Below, piece by piece: positions 20,239 through 31,187 of a DNA stretch of 64,000 bases. Numbering within the stretch: position 1 is the first letter of the stretch; every line of letters starts with the position of its first letter. The stretch is from Dastarcus helophoroides. Its lineage: Eukaryota > Arthropoda > Insecta > Coleoptera > Bothrideridae. Location of the stretch: contig CM053336.1 of the NCBI GenBank assembly GCA_028583605.1, positions 29,160,350 through 29,224,349 of the forward strand. Direction: 5' to 3'. Under the pieces are notes generated by a model, which was not told where the DNA came from, ran no database searches, and saw nothing but the letters and a program-made list of their open reading frames with translations. The position numbers were made by a program, and so were the translations under genes.

Positions 20239-21749
20239 GTTATTGTCCGACGGATCGGTTGGTCCATGATATTGACTTGTACCTCCGATGATCTCGACTC
20301 CTCTTGTATTAAAGAAAGCTCTCCCATTTCGCTTTCTAAGGTGGCAACATGAAGTCTAGAGCGCGACTTCGAGAACGACAAATCAGGTTCCAACAGGTGA
20401 GCGCTAGTTGGAGGCAGTCGGTAACGCTTCGATGCACCATTGGCGTCCTCGACTGAACGGCATAAGAAGATTAAGTCCTCAATAGAAGATGGATGGCTTA
20501 AAGCCAAGGCCTGAATTAAGTAAGGCTGCAGGTTTTTCCTGATGATCTCTAATCGGGTCCTCTCGGAAGGTCTCGTTGGAAAGCGATTGAACAGATTCTC
20601 CATCACCGCAATATAGATCGCCACTCGTTCCGATGGATGTTGTGTCCGACTCCTAATCTCGTCCCGGAGACTGCTTTCATCATCTGGGGGTTGGAAAGTT
20701 ATCCTCAATTTAGAAACGAGGTCATCCCAAGAAAGGATGTTCCCTCGGACAGATCTATACCAGATCAGAGCATCTCCTGTAAAGATTTCCACGGCCGATC
20801 TTAGCAGTTGCTCTTTGGTGATGTTTCTGGAGTCTCGAAGTTCTTCCACGCGAGTTAGGAAAGACGAAAGACTCGTCGTCCCGTCGTAGGTCAGATTCCA
20901 CTTACTGACGGGGAAATAATTCCTACCAGGGTCCGGAAAGTAATTCCTACCAGGGTCCGGGAAATAATTCCTGGAGTCCCTTAGATAATCTTCCGCTAGC
21001 TGATTAACTCTCACTGACCTCCGAAGACGTTGTGAAGGATCCTCGGGGAGGTTTCCTGGATGTTCTTCTGGGAATCGATAGCTTCTGTCGATCTCGGCAG
21101 GTAAAGTCACTCTCCTTGAGTAACGAGGACTACTCTGGGGAACGGGTACTGACGGCTCGACAAACTGAGCACGAGTTTGGGGAACTGATCTCTCCCTTAG
21201 CACTTCGGGTTCCTTCGTGATATTCAGTGGAGCATTGATAAGCTACTGTACCGGAGCATCACTAAAAGAAGGATATTCCACTGGCATGTCCAACAAAGAT
21301 ATAGAGGATCGCTCAGCATTCCCAGCTGAGGTCGACGGGTGCGCTGGACTAGTAGCTCGCGCAGCTTCCAGTATTCTGAAGAGGCTAGCCAGGTTTCTTC
21401 TCAAGCTATCAAGTTCAACTTGCTCACTTCCAGTAGTGGGGCGAATTCGTCCTAACCGCCCTTCAAGGTGAATTAGCCTAGCCCGAATTCGCTGCTCGTC
21501 ATTCGGCGCATTATTAACGTTAAACTCCTGGATATGCCCATCCATCTCTTCCAGTTTGGACGCGCAGATGTCTTATTCTTGTCGAACATTCAGTAGTAGC
21601 TCCTCTTCGCCAAATCTCGATACATGTGGCTCCTTAGACAGAGCTTCCCGCAGTAAAGCTCGTTTCTCTGCGACGGTCTTACCTCTCTCTACTCCTCGAA
21701 GTCTCAGTTCGTACGACAACTCGTCGCTTAAGAGTCTATTGACATCCAT
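20088..21749 (-). pseudogene. Family C gag, left provirus (two nonsense codons)
   Basis: Same start (MDVNRLLSDELSYELRL) and same C-terminal knuckle CWNCRKEGHLAFQC as the intact gag at 28512-30173. Two stop codons interrupt it. TTA has become TAA after VRQE near 21572, and CAG has become TAG after SFSDAPVQ near 21242. A short internal repeat, NYFPDPGR twice in succession, is shared with the intact copy. A full-length Gag cannot be made from this copy without suppression. Confidence 0.92.
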
Positions 21750-22728
21750 GTTACAATCCCAAGATAATTCCGAATACAACTATCGGTAATCAATAATGTC
21801 CACACAAAGAAAAAAAAATAAAAATGTAAACTTTCAAAAATTCGAAAGTGTCTCAAAAATTTATAAACTGTCAGTAATCCCAAAACAAAACTTCCAATAA
21901 ACTATTTATAATCGAAAATGTCTAATAAGCTATTTATAATCCAATTTAAGATAATCCACAAAGAGAAAACATAGACTACAAGGTCTCTCAACTCTTCTGT
22001 TGACTTCCAAGAAGTTTCCCCCAAGTAACAATAAGCTAAAATCTCCAATAACTATTTAAATACTCAATATTAAATTTAATTTCCTAAGTTTCAAAAATTA
22101 ATTGAACAAAGAAGGCACTAATGTTGAACTACAGCTGTTAAATAAAAACAAAATAAATACCAACTTACTTTCAAGTCGTGAATTCACTTTCAAACAATGA
22201 AAACTTTCCAAACAAATCCTACCGTCTTAGCTCCAAAATCCAAACCAAAAGTTTGCACTACTGAACTGGCTAAACCACCACAAAGAAAAACTCTAAAGAG
22301 CTAAACAGTATCAACTATGGTTCTCTTAACACTATAAAGCCAGGCTAAACCTGTAATGACCAAGTCCTAATCATAAACCACTAACGAACTCAAATCAAAA
22401 ATTGATTAAGAGACACCAATACTTCAAACCAAAGTCAAAAGTGAATACTCAGTTTAAAAGTTTAAGTCAATATTTAATAAGTATCAAAAACTACTATTCC
22501 AAGTTAATTATAAAATCCAAAATCTTCAAAGTAAAAATCAACAAAGTTCAAAACTAATACGTGAGCTTGCAATAATCAGCCCAAAAGGAAAATCCAAAAA
22601 CAAAAAATGCAAGTCACCAAATCAATTAACTATTACCAAAAAAATCAAACAAAGTTAAATAGGGAATACTAAATGCAAAGTCAAGTCACGAAAAAAAAAA
22701 AATTATCACACCAGCTTATAAAAAAGAG
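21750..22728 (-). other. gag leader, left provirus
   Basis: Roughly 980 bp between primer site and gag start, AT-rich with several A runs, no conserved open frame. It is nearly identical to 30174-31160. Confidence 0.75.
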
Positions 22729-22746
22729 GCCCCACGTTGGGCGCCA
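22729..22746 (-). promoter_or_regulatory. Primer-binding site complementary to tRNA-Lys, left provirus
   Basis: Plus-strand GCCCCACGTTGGGCGCCA equals the 3' end (including CCA) I recall for insect tRNA-Lys(CUU). The element strand is thus its complement, TGGCGCCCAACGTGGGGC. It lies 9 bases inside LTR 2, the 5' LTR of this provirus. It primes minus-strand DNA synthesis. Confidence 0.85.
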
Positions 22747-22755
22747 AATAATTAC

Positions 22756-24552
22756 TGTTACGGAATTTTTCCCCAGTGAAGGAAGGGTGGCTTAGTATTT
22801 ATAATTTCCAAGAAATTCTTCTAAGTGCCACTATCAAGCTATGAAATAATTCACTATCGCCGGCTAGCGTTGGGGAAAGAGCAAGAGCCTCTTCTTGTTG
22901 CAGGCTGGGAGTCGTACACCCCTGTGAGGACCCCTCGTTTGGGCCGATGTGATAATCAAGGGAGTGGAAAACTTTTCAAAAATTGCCAAGTCCGGAACTC
23001 GGGAGTGAAAATATTTCTAAGTCCCAGATTCCGCGTAAATAGAATTAAGTTTGGTAATTGCGCGGCACGACGGCTAAAGAATACCAAAAAGGGGCGCCAG
23101 GTGATTTTGAATCACGCAATATACCTAAGGAGACGTCGAAAAATCACCAAAAGATACTCAACCACGGAAGCTGGACAATTTACTCCTAGATGGCGTAGTT
23201 CTCGTCCTTGTTGCCACTCTCTCTGGGACCTACCTTACTGAGAGTGTTGCTATCTATGTTCTAACCTTACAATTTAGACAGACAGGAAAATACTTTCTCG
23301 AAGCAATAAAACAAAATATTTCAAAGGGCAGAATAGGTTCTAATGTACGCACGATATTTTTACAGTTTATAATGTACGCACTTAATGTACGTGTGTCTTC
23401 CACTACTTATTTATTCTGGTCTTAAACTACGGACACAATTTGTTGGAAGGAAAGTGCGCACTTTGTTCCGTACAGCTGATTACAAAAGTTGGTAACCGTT
23501 CCCTTTAATATATATTTCCTATCTTAACGTTATCGCAAATTTTAAGGTTCCTGTCTCGTTTCAGCACTAAATAGAGCGGGGGAAAATTATCAAATTATTA
23601 AGCTATCGAAATTCAGGCACTAGGGTTCAAAAGTCAGACCCGAGGATATAAATATCGGGTAAGATAACTACAAACGAGCAGGTAAAAGAAAGGCTAATTT
23701 AATTAATTTAAAACTTAGAATCCAAAAGAAAAAGAATTTAATGAGACAACTGGGAAAATTGACACACAAAAAAAAACACAATCTACGTAAGTAACCGAAA
23801 ATGGGCTGTATGTTAAAACAAAAATTCAAAAGAAACGGTACTATAATTTAGGTTGTCAGCCAAACAGCTGATATCTCTAGGGTTGGGACAATCCCCAAAT
23901 AAGAATATAAAAAGGGGGTACTTATGTGCTTGTCATGAAGGGTCCCAGGTCGAGAGGGATGCTGAGACTTCGTGGAGCGATTGGATCGTTGACACAACTC
24001 CCTTCAATGAAGTCCTCGAAGCCCACTCCAGAAGACGATGACCACTCCTTCGGACCTCCTTGTGTCCCTTTTCAGGTCCTGCTTGACCGATCCCGTCAAG
24101 GATCCCAACCAAACAAAAAGAGCCTATGAGGGTGAAGAAAAATAGGATTTACCCTTTCAAATACCGAGGGTTGAGGGGCACATGCTCATACCTTGGTTAT
24201 TAGTCGGCTCTGCCGCGTGCTTGGGAAGCACCTTCCTCCTTATTCCCGAAAAACCGGAACCATCTGAGGTTTTCGTCCTAACTCGGTAACACCAGGAAAT
24301 ACAATCGCCCCAGACGGTCCGAAGATGGGTTACATTAAATCCCTTTCCGGAAAAGCAACCAAGATGCACTTGGAAAATCCCGTAACCTCACCTTGAGAAG
24401 GATGACACCCAAGTGAACGACAAGAGAGAAGATGGCCGATTTCCCCCACACCAAGACTGACAGAAGATATGCCAACACTTATCAAACCAACCAATGTATG
24501 TTTGGTGGCCTAGCCACACGCCCTATTTCTAACGGAAATTTAAACCGTAACA
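22756..24552 (-). repeat. Family C LTR 2 (1,797 bp; shared central LTR)
   Basis: Same ends as LTRs 1 and 3. It serves as 5' LTR of the left provirus and 3' LTR of the right one. It lacks a few bases near 22850 (ATAATTCACTATCGCC versus ATAATTTCCTTCACTATCGC in the others), and reads CTTGTTGCAGG where both others have CTTGTTTCAGG. Confidence 0.95.
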
Positions 24553-24568
24553 CTCCCCCCCTACTAGG
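24553..24568 (-). other. Polypurine tract, right provirus
   Basis: Plus-strand CTCCCCCCCTACTAGG directly follows LTR 2, identical to the tract at 16121. Confidence 0.8.
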
Positions 24569-25359
24569 AAGAGGAAAAGCTCCCAGCTTTTCCGAATGGA
24601 CTAAGCTGGAATCAAAGAGGAGGAACCTGAAAACCATATATGTATCACATTAAATATCTAGAACTTTATGGGAACTACTAGAACTGGGAAGAGGGAAGAA
24701 AAACAACCAAGCAAAAATAATTAAAAAAAAAAAAAAAAAGGGAAGAACACGGAACTGCTCATCCACTTAGGCAAGTCGATCCAAGTGTCATCACCAATAA
24801 CGATAACAATCTAAACCCATGGCCTACTGCCAAAGAAAATCAAAACAAAACTTCAAAGCCTAACGTCCGAGACCTGCTACAACGGCCTCGACCAAAGCCA
24901 ACTAACGTTGCCAGACTGGAAAGTATCCAAAAATCACGACCTTCTTGGTCAAACCTAAACCTAATCATCCAAAAATTTCAGCCTGCTTCTAAAATCCAAT
25001 GCGATATCAGACCGAAAATCTACAAATTATACTAAATACTAACTAATCACAAATGGTGATGACAGTTCGAGAACAGACTTACAAAGAGAGTTTCAGCCTC
25101 AAAAGTCCAACTACAGAAATAATTCCAGGATCAAAATTATAGGAACAAAACAAAAAAAAAAGGAACGAACCCACTGCACTTGGTACTGGTTCAGAAATTC
25201 ATACCTAATCAACGAATTATAAGGAAAAGGAAAAAAAAAAAAAATTCCCAAAGACATAGCCGGGCAAAACAGAAGTCACAATCGAGAAAACGGAATCTAG
25301 GTCAATAAGCAAGGCAAGGGTCATCCTCCCAAAACGGAACCATAAATCCAAACGGCAGA
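24569..25359 (-). other. 3' untranslated region, right provirus
   Basis: Non-coding interval matching 16137-16932, with a shorter A run (about 17) near 24723. Confidence 0.75.
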
Positions 25360-28300
25360 CTATTCAATGTCCGGAGGGTGAGCCTTAAGATCTTTAACAT
25401 GCCAAACCTTACTGGCTCGACCTAGATCTCCTTGAAGTTCATACGTTACCGGAGATAAACGCTTTGCAATAACAAACGGTCCTACGAATTGAGCAGCAAG
25501 TTTGGAAGTGAAGTTTTTCGTAGCGTCTGATAGCACATAATTTCTGTGATAGACTCTGTCACCAACGTTGAACTGTTGGGGTCGTTTACGGAGATTATAT
25601 CTTCTCTGACTAGACGCATGAGCAGCTTTAATTCGAGACTTAATATCGCAGAATAATTTATCTAAAGCCTTTAATTTATCTGTAGAGGGTAGCGATTCTG
25701 ATTGGTTAAGACTCAGCTCTTCATGTCTGTTCCCAGATAAAATATGTTCTCTTCCGAAGTTAGTAAAGAAAGGAGTAACTTTAGTTATTTCGTGCACAGA
25801 TGTACGAATTGCACAAGCAACATGTTGGAGATACTTCTCCCAGCTTCGGTGATTGTCCTTGACATAAGAAGCTAACATGGTCTTCACAATCCTATTGACA
25901 CGTTCTACAGGATTGGCTTGGGGATGGTAAGCCGGTGTGTGGATGATCTTTACGTTGTACTGTCTACACAGATTTTGGAACTCCGTGCTTCGAAATTGAA
26001 CTCCATTGTCAGAAACCAGGTATTGGGGAACACTAAACAATAAGAATACTTGTTCCTCAAGTACCTTACTGACAGTGCTAGCAGTCGCACCGCGTAACGG
26101 AAATAATAAGACAAATTTACTAAAACAACAGCTGATGGCTAGAATATAGCTGTATCCTTTGGTAGAGCGAGGTAAAGGACCAACAAGGTCTATGGAGATT
26201 ATTTGCCAAGGTCGTGAGGCGTCAGGATGTTTTCCCAGATATCCACTTGCTCGCTTTTGCTCAGGTTTTTGCTGTAGGCACACTTTACAGTGATTAACGT
26301 ATCGAGCTACGTCTGCACGCATCTTCGGCCAATAATACTCGGACTTTAACCGGAAATAGGTCTTGACAATACCGCTATGGCATCCTTGGGTCGAATCATG
26401 GAATCTCCGCAGCAATAACGGACGAGTCGGTTTTGCTACCACCTTCTTCCAACTTTCCGCTGGGTCTCTTAAATCGGGATAGTCAAGTCGTACCTTCTTG
26501 AACAATAACTTGCCGTCTATTCGCCAGAGAGGAAAACGTTCAGGATGTTCCTGAATTTGTGTGCACATTCGACGGTACCAAGGATCCGAGAAAGGGTCGA
26601 TCGCTGGTTCTGACTTAATATCCATCGTCGAGACAACCGGAACTGAACGTGATAATAAGTCAGGAACAACATGGTCCTTTCCTTTCCGATGGATGATCTC
26701 AAAATCGAACTGTTGTAGACGTAGTGCCCATCGAGCAAGTCGTCCTGATGGGTCCTTTATACTGTTAAGCCACTTTAATGAGTAATGGTCGGTGATCACC
26801 GTGAATCTATAGCCTTCAAGATAGGGTCTCAATTTTTCCACTGCCCAAATGACCGCCAAACATTCCTTTTCGGTAGTTGAATATTTTCGTTCTGCAGAAG
26901 TCAACGAACGGCTAATATAACAGATGACACTTTCCTCATCACCTCTGCGTTGGGACAAAACGGCACCCAATCCAAAATCAGAAGCATCGGTCTGCAAACT
27001 GAAGGGAAGACTGAAATCCGGGCAACTAAGAATTGGAGCTGAGACAAGACAATTTTTAATAAAGGTAAAAGAACGTTCACATTCCTCCGACCAGTTCCAG
27101 GGTTTGTTCTTTTTCAGTAACGCTGTCATGGGAGCGATGATAGTAGAAAAGTCAGGAATGAATCGTCGATACCATGAAGCAGTTCCAATAACTCTTCGGA
27201 TGTCCGAAAGGTTTCGGGGTGTCGGTAACTCTAGGATTGCGGAAACCTTAGTGGGATCGACATGGAGACCTTCTTTATCGACTACGTATCCAAGATAATT
27301 CAACGACGATCTACAGAAACAACATTTCTCTCTGGATAAGGTTAATCCAGCTTCCAACAGTCGAGTTAGAACTTCCCTCAGAATTCGAAGATGTTCCTCG
27401 AATGACTCGGTGACGATGATGATATCGTCCAAGTAAACAAAGACGTTGGGTTCCAACTCAGGGCCTAGAACTCGGTCAATCAATCGTTGCCACGTAGCAG
27501 GGCTGCCACACAAACCAAACGGCATCCTCTTGAACTGATACAAGCCTCTACCTGGTACTGAGAAGCTAGTATATTCCCTTGACTGTGTTTCCACTGGAAT
27601 CTGCCAATACGCAGATTTAATGTCCAAAGAACTGAGAAATCTTGCGTTCCGAAGTTTGTCCAGAATGCTCGGAATAAAAGGAAGTGGATAAGCATCCTTT
27701 TTACTGACGGCGTTTAGCTTTCGGTAGTCAATACAGAATCTATAAGTCCCATCCTTTTTGGGTACCATTACTACTGGTGAAGACCAGCCAGATCTTGAAG
27801 GTTCGATGATGTCATTAGCCAGCATAAATTGAAGTTCCTTGTCGATGTGACTCTGAACTGCAGGTGAAACCGGATAGGCTCGTTGCTTGATGGGTTCTTC
27901 CTGAACAACAACGATGCGATGCTCGACTTCTTTCGCGCAACCTAGACGGGTTCCCATCTGAAGAAAATAGTCTTCCACTAGGTTGTCCAGCTTTGCCTTT
28001 TGTTCAGCTTCTAGTGAATCCTTCGCTTCAACGGCAGTGAGTCTGGCCACCTCATTGGTCTCATCCGAACCGAAAGTCCAGCAGTTACGGCTGAGATTCG
28101 GTATTATTCCCATAGCAACAAAGAAGTCGACTCCAAGGATCATCTCCTGAGTCACTTCTGGGACCAATAGGGCCTTCAGCGTAACCACTCTTCCCTCTAG
28201 TCGGACGGGGAGGAGGACTTCTCCTACAATCGTACTCTCCTGACCATTTCCCATGATACAGTGGTCTCGAGACGAGGTCTTCAGCTTCATCCCCAGGTTT

Positions 28301-28662
28301 TCGAGCCTACTCCAACCCGTACTACCCAATACGGTGGAATTAGCTCCGGTATCCAGCAGTCCTTTAAGTTTAATCCCGAATACGTCCACCTCTAAATAAG
28401 GCCTTTTATCAGAGGGACACTGGGCGAAGATGAAGTCCAAGGCTGGAGCAATCTGTCGAGATGCATTATGGGTCACCTTTTCATGGATGTCCGAGCCCAT
28501 TTGGCGACCAGTTAACGGCTCGGTCCGGGGTTTTCCGACTTTCTTGAACATTTGGGACAACTGGTTTTGACCACTCCCATTTCGCCGCACCCAAAGCAAT
28601 ATCTTCTCCTGGGCATGGGGCACTGTGACGCTAGATGGCCTTCTTTCCGACAGTTCCAGCAC
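25360..28662 (-). CDS. pol: Ty3/gypsy family C Pol polyprotein, open frame
   Basis: A 1,100-codon open frame. Domains in order: aspartic protease (GLLDTGANSTVLGS, about residues 100-115, and MILGVDFFVAMG); RT with VVMVPKKDGTYRFCIDYRKL, FLSSLDIKSAYWQI, RMPFGLCGSPATWQ and the catalytic FVYLDDIIIV (Y-L-D-D); RNase H (LQTDASDFGLGAVLSQ); integrase with H-x4-H and C-x2-C zinc residues (HDSTQGCH, NHCKVC) and the D-D-E core (SIDLVGPLP, VSDNGVQF, NPVERVNR). A GPF-type module (FVGPFVIAKRL) ends the protein. It overlaps gag by 151 nt in the -1 frame, so it is probably made by -1 frameshifting. A possible but non-canonical slippery heptamer AAACCCC lies at 28527-28533, near the gag stop. No stop or frameshift was seen. 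Confidence 0.95.
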   Translation of the reverse strand: MLELSERRPSSVTVPHAQEKILLWVRRNGSGQNQLSQMFKKVGKPRTEPLTGRQMGSDIHEKVTHNASRQIAPALDFIFAQCPSDKRPYLEVDVFGIKLKGLLDTGANSTVLGSTGWSRLENLGMKLKTSSRDHCIMGNGQESTIVGEVLLPVRLEGRVVTLKALLVPEVTQEMILGVDFFVAMGIIPNLSRNCWTFGSDETNEVARLTAVEAKDSLEAEQKAKLDNLVEDYFLQMGTRLGCAKEVEHRIVVVQEEPIKQRAYPVSPAVQSHIDKELQFMLANDIIEPSRSGWSSPVVMVPKKDGTYRFCIDYRKLNAVSKKDAYPLPFIPSILDKLRNARFLSSLDIKSAYWQIPVETQSREYTSFSVPGRGLYQFKRMPFGLCGSPATWQRLIDRVLGPELEPNVFVYLDDIIIVTESFEEHLRILREVLTRLLEAGLTLSREKCCFCRSSLNYLGYVVDKEGLHVDPTKVSAILELPTPRNLSDIRRVIGTASWYRRFIPDFSTIIAPMTALLKKNKPWNWSEECERSFTFIKNCLVSAPILSCPDFSLPFSLQTDASDFGLGAVLSQRRGDEESVICYISRSLTSAERKYSTTEKECLAVIWAVEKLRPYLEGYRFTVITDHYSLKWLNSIKDPSGRLARWALRLQQFDFEIIHRKGKDHVVPDLLSRSVPVVSTMDIKSEPAIDPFSDPWYRRMCTQIQEHPERFPLWRIDGKLLFKKVRLDYPDLRDPAESWKKVVAKPTRPLLLRRFHDSTQGCHSGIVKTYFRLKSEYYWPKMRADVARYVNHCKVCLQQKPEQKRASGYLGKHPDASRPWQIISIDLVGPLPRSTKGYSYILAISCCFSKFVLLFPLRGATASTVSKVLEEQVFLLFSVPQYLVSDNGVQFRSTEFQNLCRQYNVKIIHTPAYHPQANPVERVNRIVKTMLASYVKDNHRSWEKYLQHVACAIRTSVHEITKVTPFFTNFGREHILSGNRHEELSLNQSESLPSTDKLKALDKLFCDIKSRIKAAHASSQRRYNLRKRPQQFNVGDRVYHRNYVLSDATKNFTSKLAAQFVGPFVIAKRLSPVTYELQGDLGRASKVWHVKDLKAHPPDIE

Positions 28663-30173
28663 GTTATTGTCCGACGGATCGGTTGGTCCATGATATTGAC
28701 TTGCACCTCCGATGATCTCGACTCCTCTTGTATTAAAGAAAGCTCTCCCATTTCGCTTTCTAAGGTGGCAACATGAAGTCTAGGGCGCGACTTCGAGAAC
28801 GACAAATCAGGTTCCAACAGGTGAGCGCTAGTTGGAGGCAGTCGGTAACGCTTCGATGCACCATTGGCGTCCTCGACTGAACGGCATAAGAAGGTTAAGT
28901 CCTCAATAGAAGATGGATGGCTTAAAGCCAAGGCCTGAATCAAGTAAGGCTGCAGGTTTTTCCTGATGATCTCCAATCGGGTTCTCTCGGAGGGTCTCGT
29001 TGGAAGGCGATTGAACAGATTCTCCATCACTGCAATATAGATCGCCACTCGTTCCGATGGATGTTGTGTCCGACTCCTAATCTCGTCCCAGAGACTGCTT
29101 TCATAATCTGGGGGTTGGAAAGTTATCCTCAATTTAGAAACGAGGTCATCCCAAGAACGGATGTTCCCTCGGACAGATCTATACCAGATCAGAGCATCTC
29201 CTGTAAAGATTTCCACGGCCGATCTTAGCAGTTGCTCTTTGGTGATGTTTCTGGAGTCTCGAAGTTCTTCCACGCGAGTTAGGAAAGACGAAAGACTCGT
29301 CGTCCCGTCGTAGGTCAGATTCCACTTACTGACGGGGAAATAATTCCTACCAGGGTCCGGAAAGTAATTCCTACCAGGGTCCGGGAAATAATTCCTGGTG
29401 TCCCTTAGATAATCTTCCGCTAGCTGATTAACTCTCACTGACCTCCGAAGACGTTGTGAAGGATCCTCGGGGAGGTTTCCCGGATGTTCTTCTGGGAATC
29501 GATAGCTTCTGTCGATCTCGGCAGGTAGAGTCACTCTCCTTGAGTAACGAGGACTACTCTGGGGAACTGGTACTGACGGCTCGACAAACTGAGCACGGGC
29601 TTGGGGAATTGATCTCTCCCTTAGCACTTCGGGTTCCCTCGTGATATTCAGTGGAGCATTGATAAGCTGCTGTATAGGAGCGTCACTAAAAGAAGGATAT
29701 TCCACTGGCATGTCCAACAAAGATATAGAGGATCGCTCAGCATTCCCAGCTGAGGTCGACGGTTGCGCTTGACGAGTAGCTCGCGCAGCTTCCAATAATC
29801 TGAAGAGGCTAGCCAGGTTTCTTCTCAAGCTATCAAGTTCAACTTGCTCACTTCCAGTAGTGGGGCGAATCCGTCCTAACCGCCCTTCCAGGTGAATTAG
29901 CCTGGACCGAATTCGTTGTTCGTCATTCGGCGCATTATTCACGTTAAACTCCTGGATATGCCCATCCATCTCTTCCAGTTTGGACGCGCAGATGTCTAAT
30001 TCCTGTCGAACATTCGGAAGTAGCTCCTCTTCGCCAGATCTCAATACATGTGGCTCCTTAGAGAGAGCTTCCCGCAGTAAAGCTCGTTTCTCTGCGACGG
30101 TCTTACCTCTCTCTACTCCTCGAAGTCTCAGTTCGTACGACAACTCGTCGCTTAAGAGTCTGTTGACATCCAT
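28512..30173 (-). CDS. gag: Ty3/gypsy family C Gag, open frame
   Basis: A 553-codon open frame starting MDVNRLLSDELSYELRL. The N-terminal third is Glu/Arg-rich with coiled-coil tendency. The middle contains a retrotransposon capsid-like region (LTYDGTTSLSSFLTRVEELR, SAVEIFTGDALIWYRSVRG, IRSRTQHPSERVAIYIAVM). The C-terminus has one clean knuckle CWNCRKEGHLASQC. A second Cys cluster, CFGCGEMGVVKTSC, has Val where the zinc-binding His would be. NYFPDPGR is repeated in tandem. Gag coats the RNA and forms the particle. The start was chosen because both proviruses share this first ATG and sequence upstream is non-coding. Confidence 0.95.
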   Translation of the reverse strand: MDVNRLLSDELSYELRLRGVERGKTVAEKRALLREALSKEPHVLRSGEEELLPNVRQELDICASKLEEMDGHIQEFNVNNAPNDEQRIRSRLIHLEGRLGRIRPTTGSEQVELDSLRRNLASLFRLLEAARATRQAQPSTSAGNAERSSISLLDMPVEYPSFSDAPIQQLINAPLNITREPEVLRERSIPQARAQFVEPSVPVPQSSPRYSRRVTLPAEIDRSYRFPEEHPGNLPEDPSQRLRRSVRVNQLAEDYLRDTRNYFPDPGRNYFPDPGRNYFPVSKWNLTYDGTTSLSSFLTRVEELRDSRNITKEQLLRSAVEIFTGDALIWYRSVRGNIRSWDDLVSKLRITFQPPDYESSLWDEIRSRTQHPSERVAIYIAVMENLFNRLPTRPSERTRLEIIRKNLQPYLIQALALSHPSSIEDLTFLCRSVEDANGASKRYRLPPTSAHLLEPDLSFSKSRPRLHVATLESEMGELSLIQEESRSSEVQVNIMDQPIRRTITCWNCRKEGHLASQCPMPRRRYCFGCGEMGVVKTSCPKCSRKSENPGPSR

Positions 30174-31160
30174 GTTACAATCCCAAGATAATTCCGAATA
30201 CCACTATCGGTAATCAATAATGTCCACACAAAGAAAAAAAAATAAAAATGTAAACTTTCAAAAATTCGAAAGTGTCTCAAAAATTTATAAACTGTCAGTA
30301 ATCCCAAAACAAAATTTCCAATAAACTATTTATAATCGAAAATGTCTAATAAGCTATTTATAATCCAATTTAAGATAATCCACAAAGAGAAAACATAGAC
30401 TACAAGGTCTCTCAACTCTTCTGTTGACTTCCAAGAAGTTTCCCCCAAGTAACAATAAGCTAAAATCTCCAATAACTATTTAAATACTCAATATTAAATT
30501 TAATTTCCTAAGTTTCAAAAATTAATTGAACAAAGAAGGCACTAATGTTGAACTACAGCTGTTAAATAAAAACAAAATAAATACCAACTTACTTTCAAGT
30601 CGTGAATTCACTTTCAAACTGAAAACCTTCCAAACAAATCCTACCGCCTTAGCTCCAAAATCCAAACCAAAAGTTTGCACTACTGCACTGGCTAAACCAC
30701 CACAAAGAAAAACTCTAAAGAGCTAAACGGTAACAACTATGGTTCTCTTAATACTATAAAGCCAGGCTAAACCTGTAATGACCAAGTCCTAATCATAAAC
30801 CACTAACGAACTCAAATCAAAAATTGATTAAGAGACACCAATACTTCAAACCAAAGTCAAAAGTGAATACTCAGTTTAAAAGTTTAAGTCAATATTTAAT
30901 AAGTATCAAAAACTACTATTCCAAATTAATTATAAAATCCAAAATCTTCAAAGTCAAAATCAACAAAGTTCAAAACTAATACGTGAGCTTGCAATAATCA
31001 GTCCAAAAGGAAAATCCAAAAAAAAAAAAATGCAAGTCACCAAATCAATTAACTATTACCAAAAAAAATCAAACAAAGTTAAATAGGGAATACTAAATGC
31101 AAAGTCAAATCACGAAAAAAAAAAAAAAATAAAATTATCACACCAGCCTATAAAAAAGGG
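30174..31160 (-). other. gag leader, right provirus
   Basis: AT-rich non-coding leader between primer site and gag, matching 21750-22728. The 66-codon plus-strand frame in it is not conserved in the other copy. Confidence 0.75.
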
Positions 31161-31178
31161 GCCCCACGTTGGGCGCCA
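31161..31178 (-). promoter_or_regulatory. Primer-binding site complementary to tRNA-Lys, right provirus
   Basis: Identical to 22729-22746 (GCCCCACGTTGGGCGCCA on the plus strand), again 9 bases from the LTR. Confidence 0.85.
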
Positions 31179-31187
31179 AATAATTAC

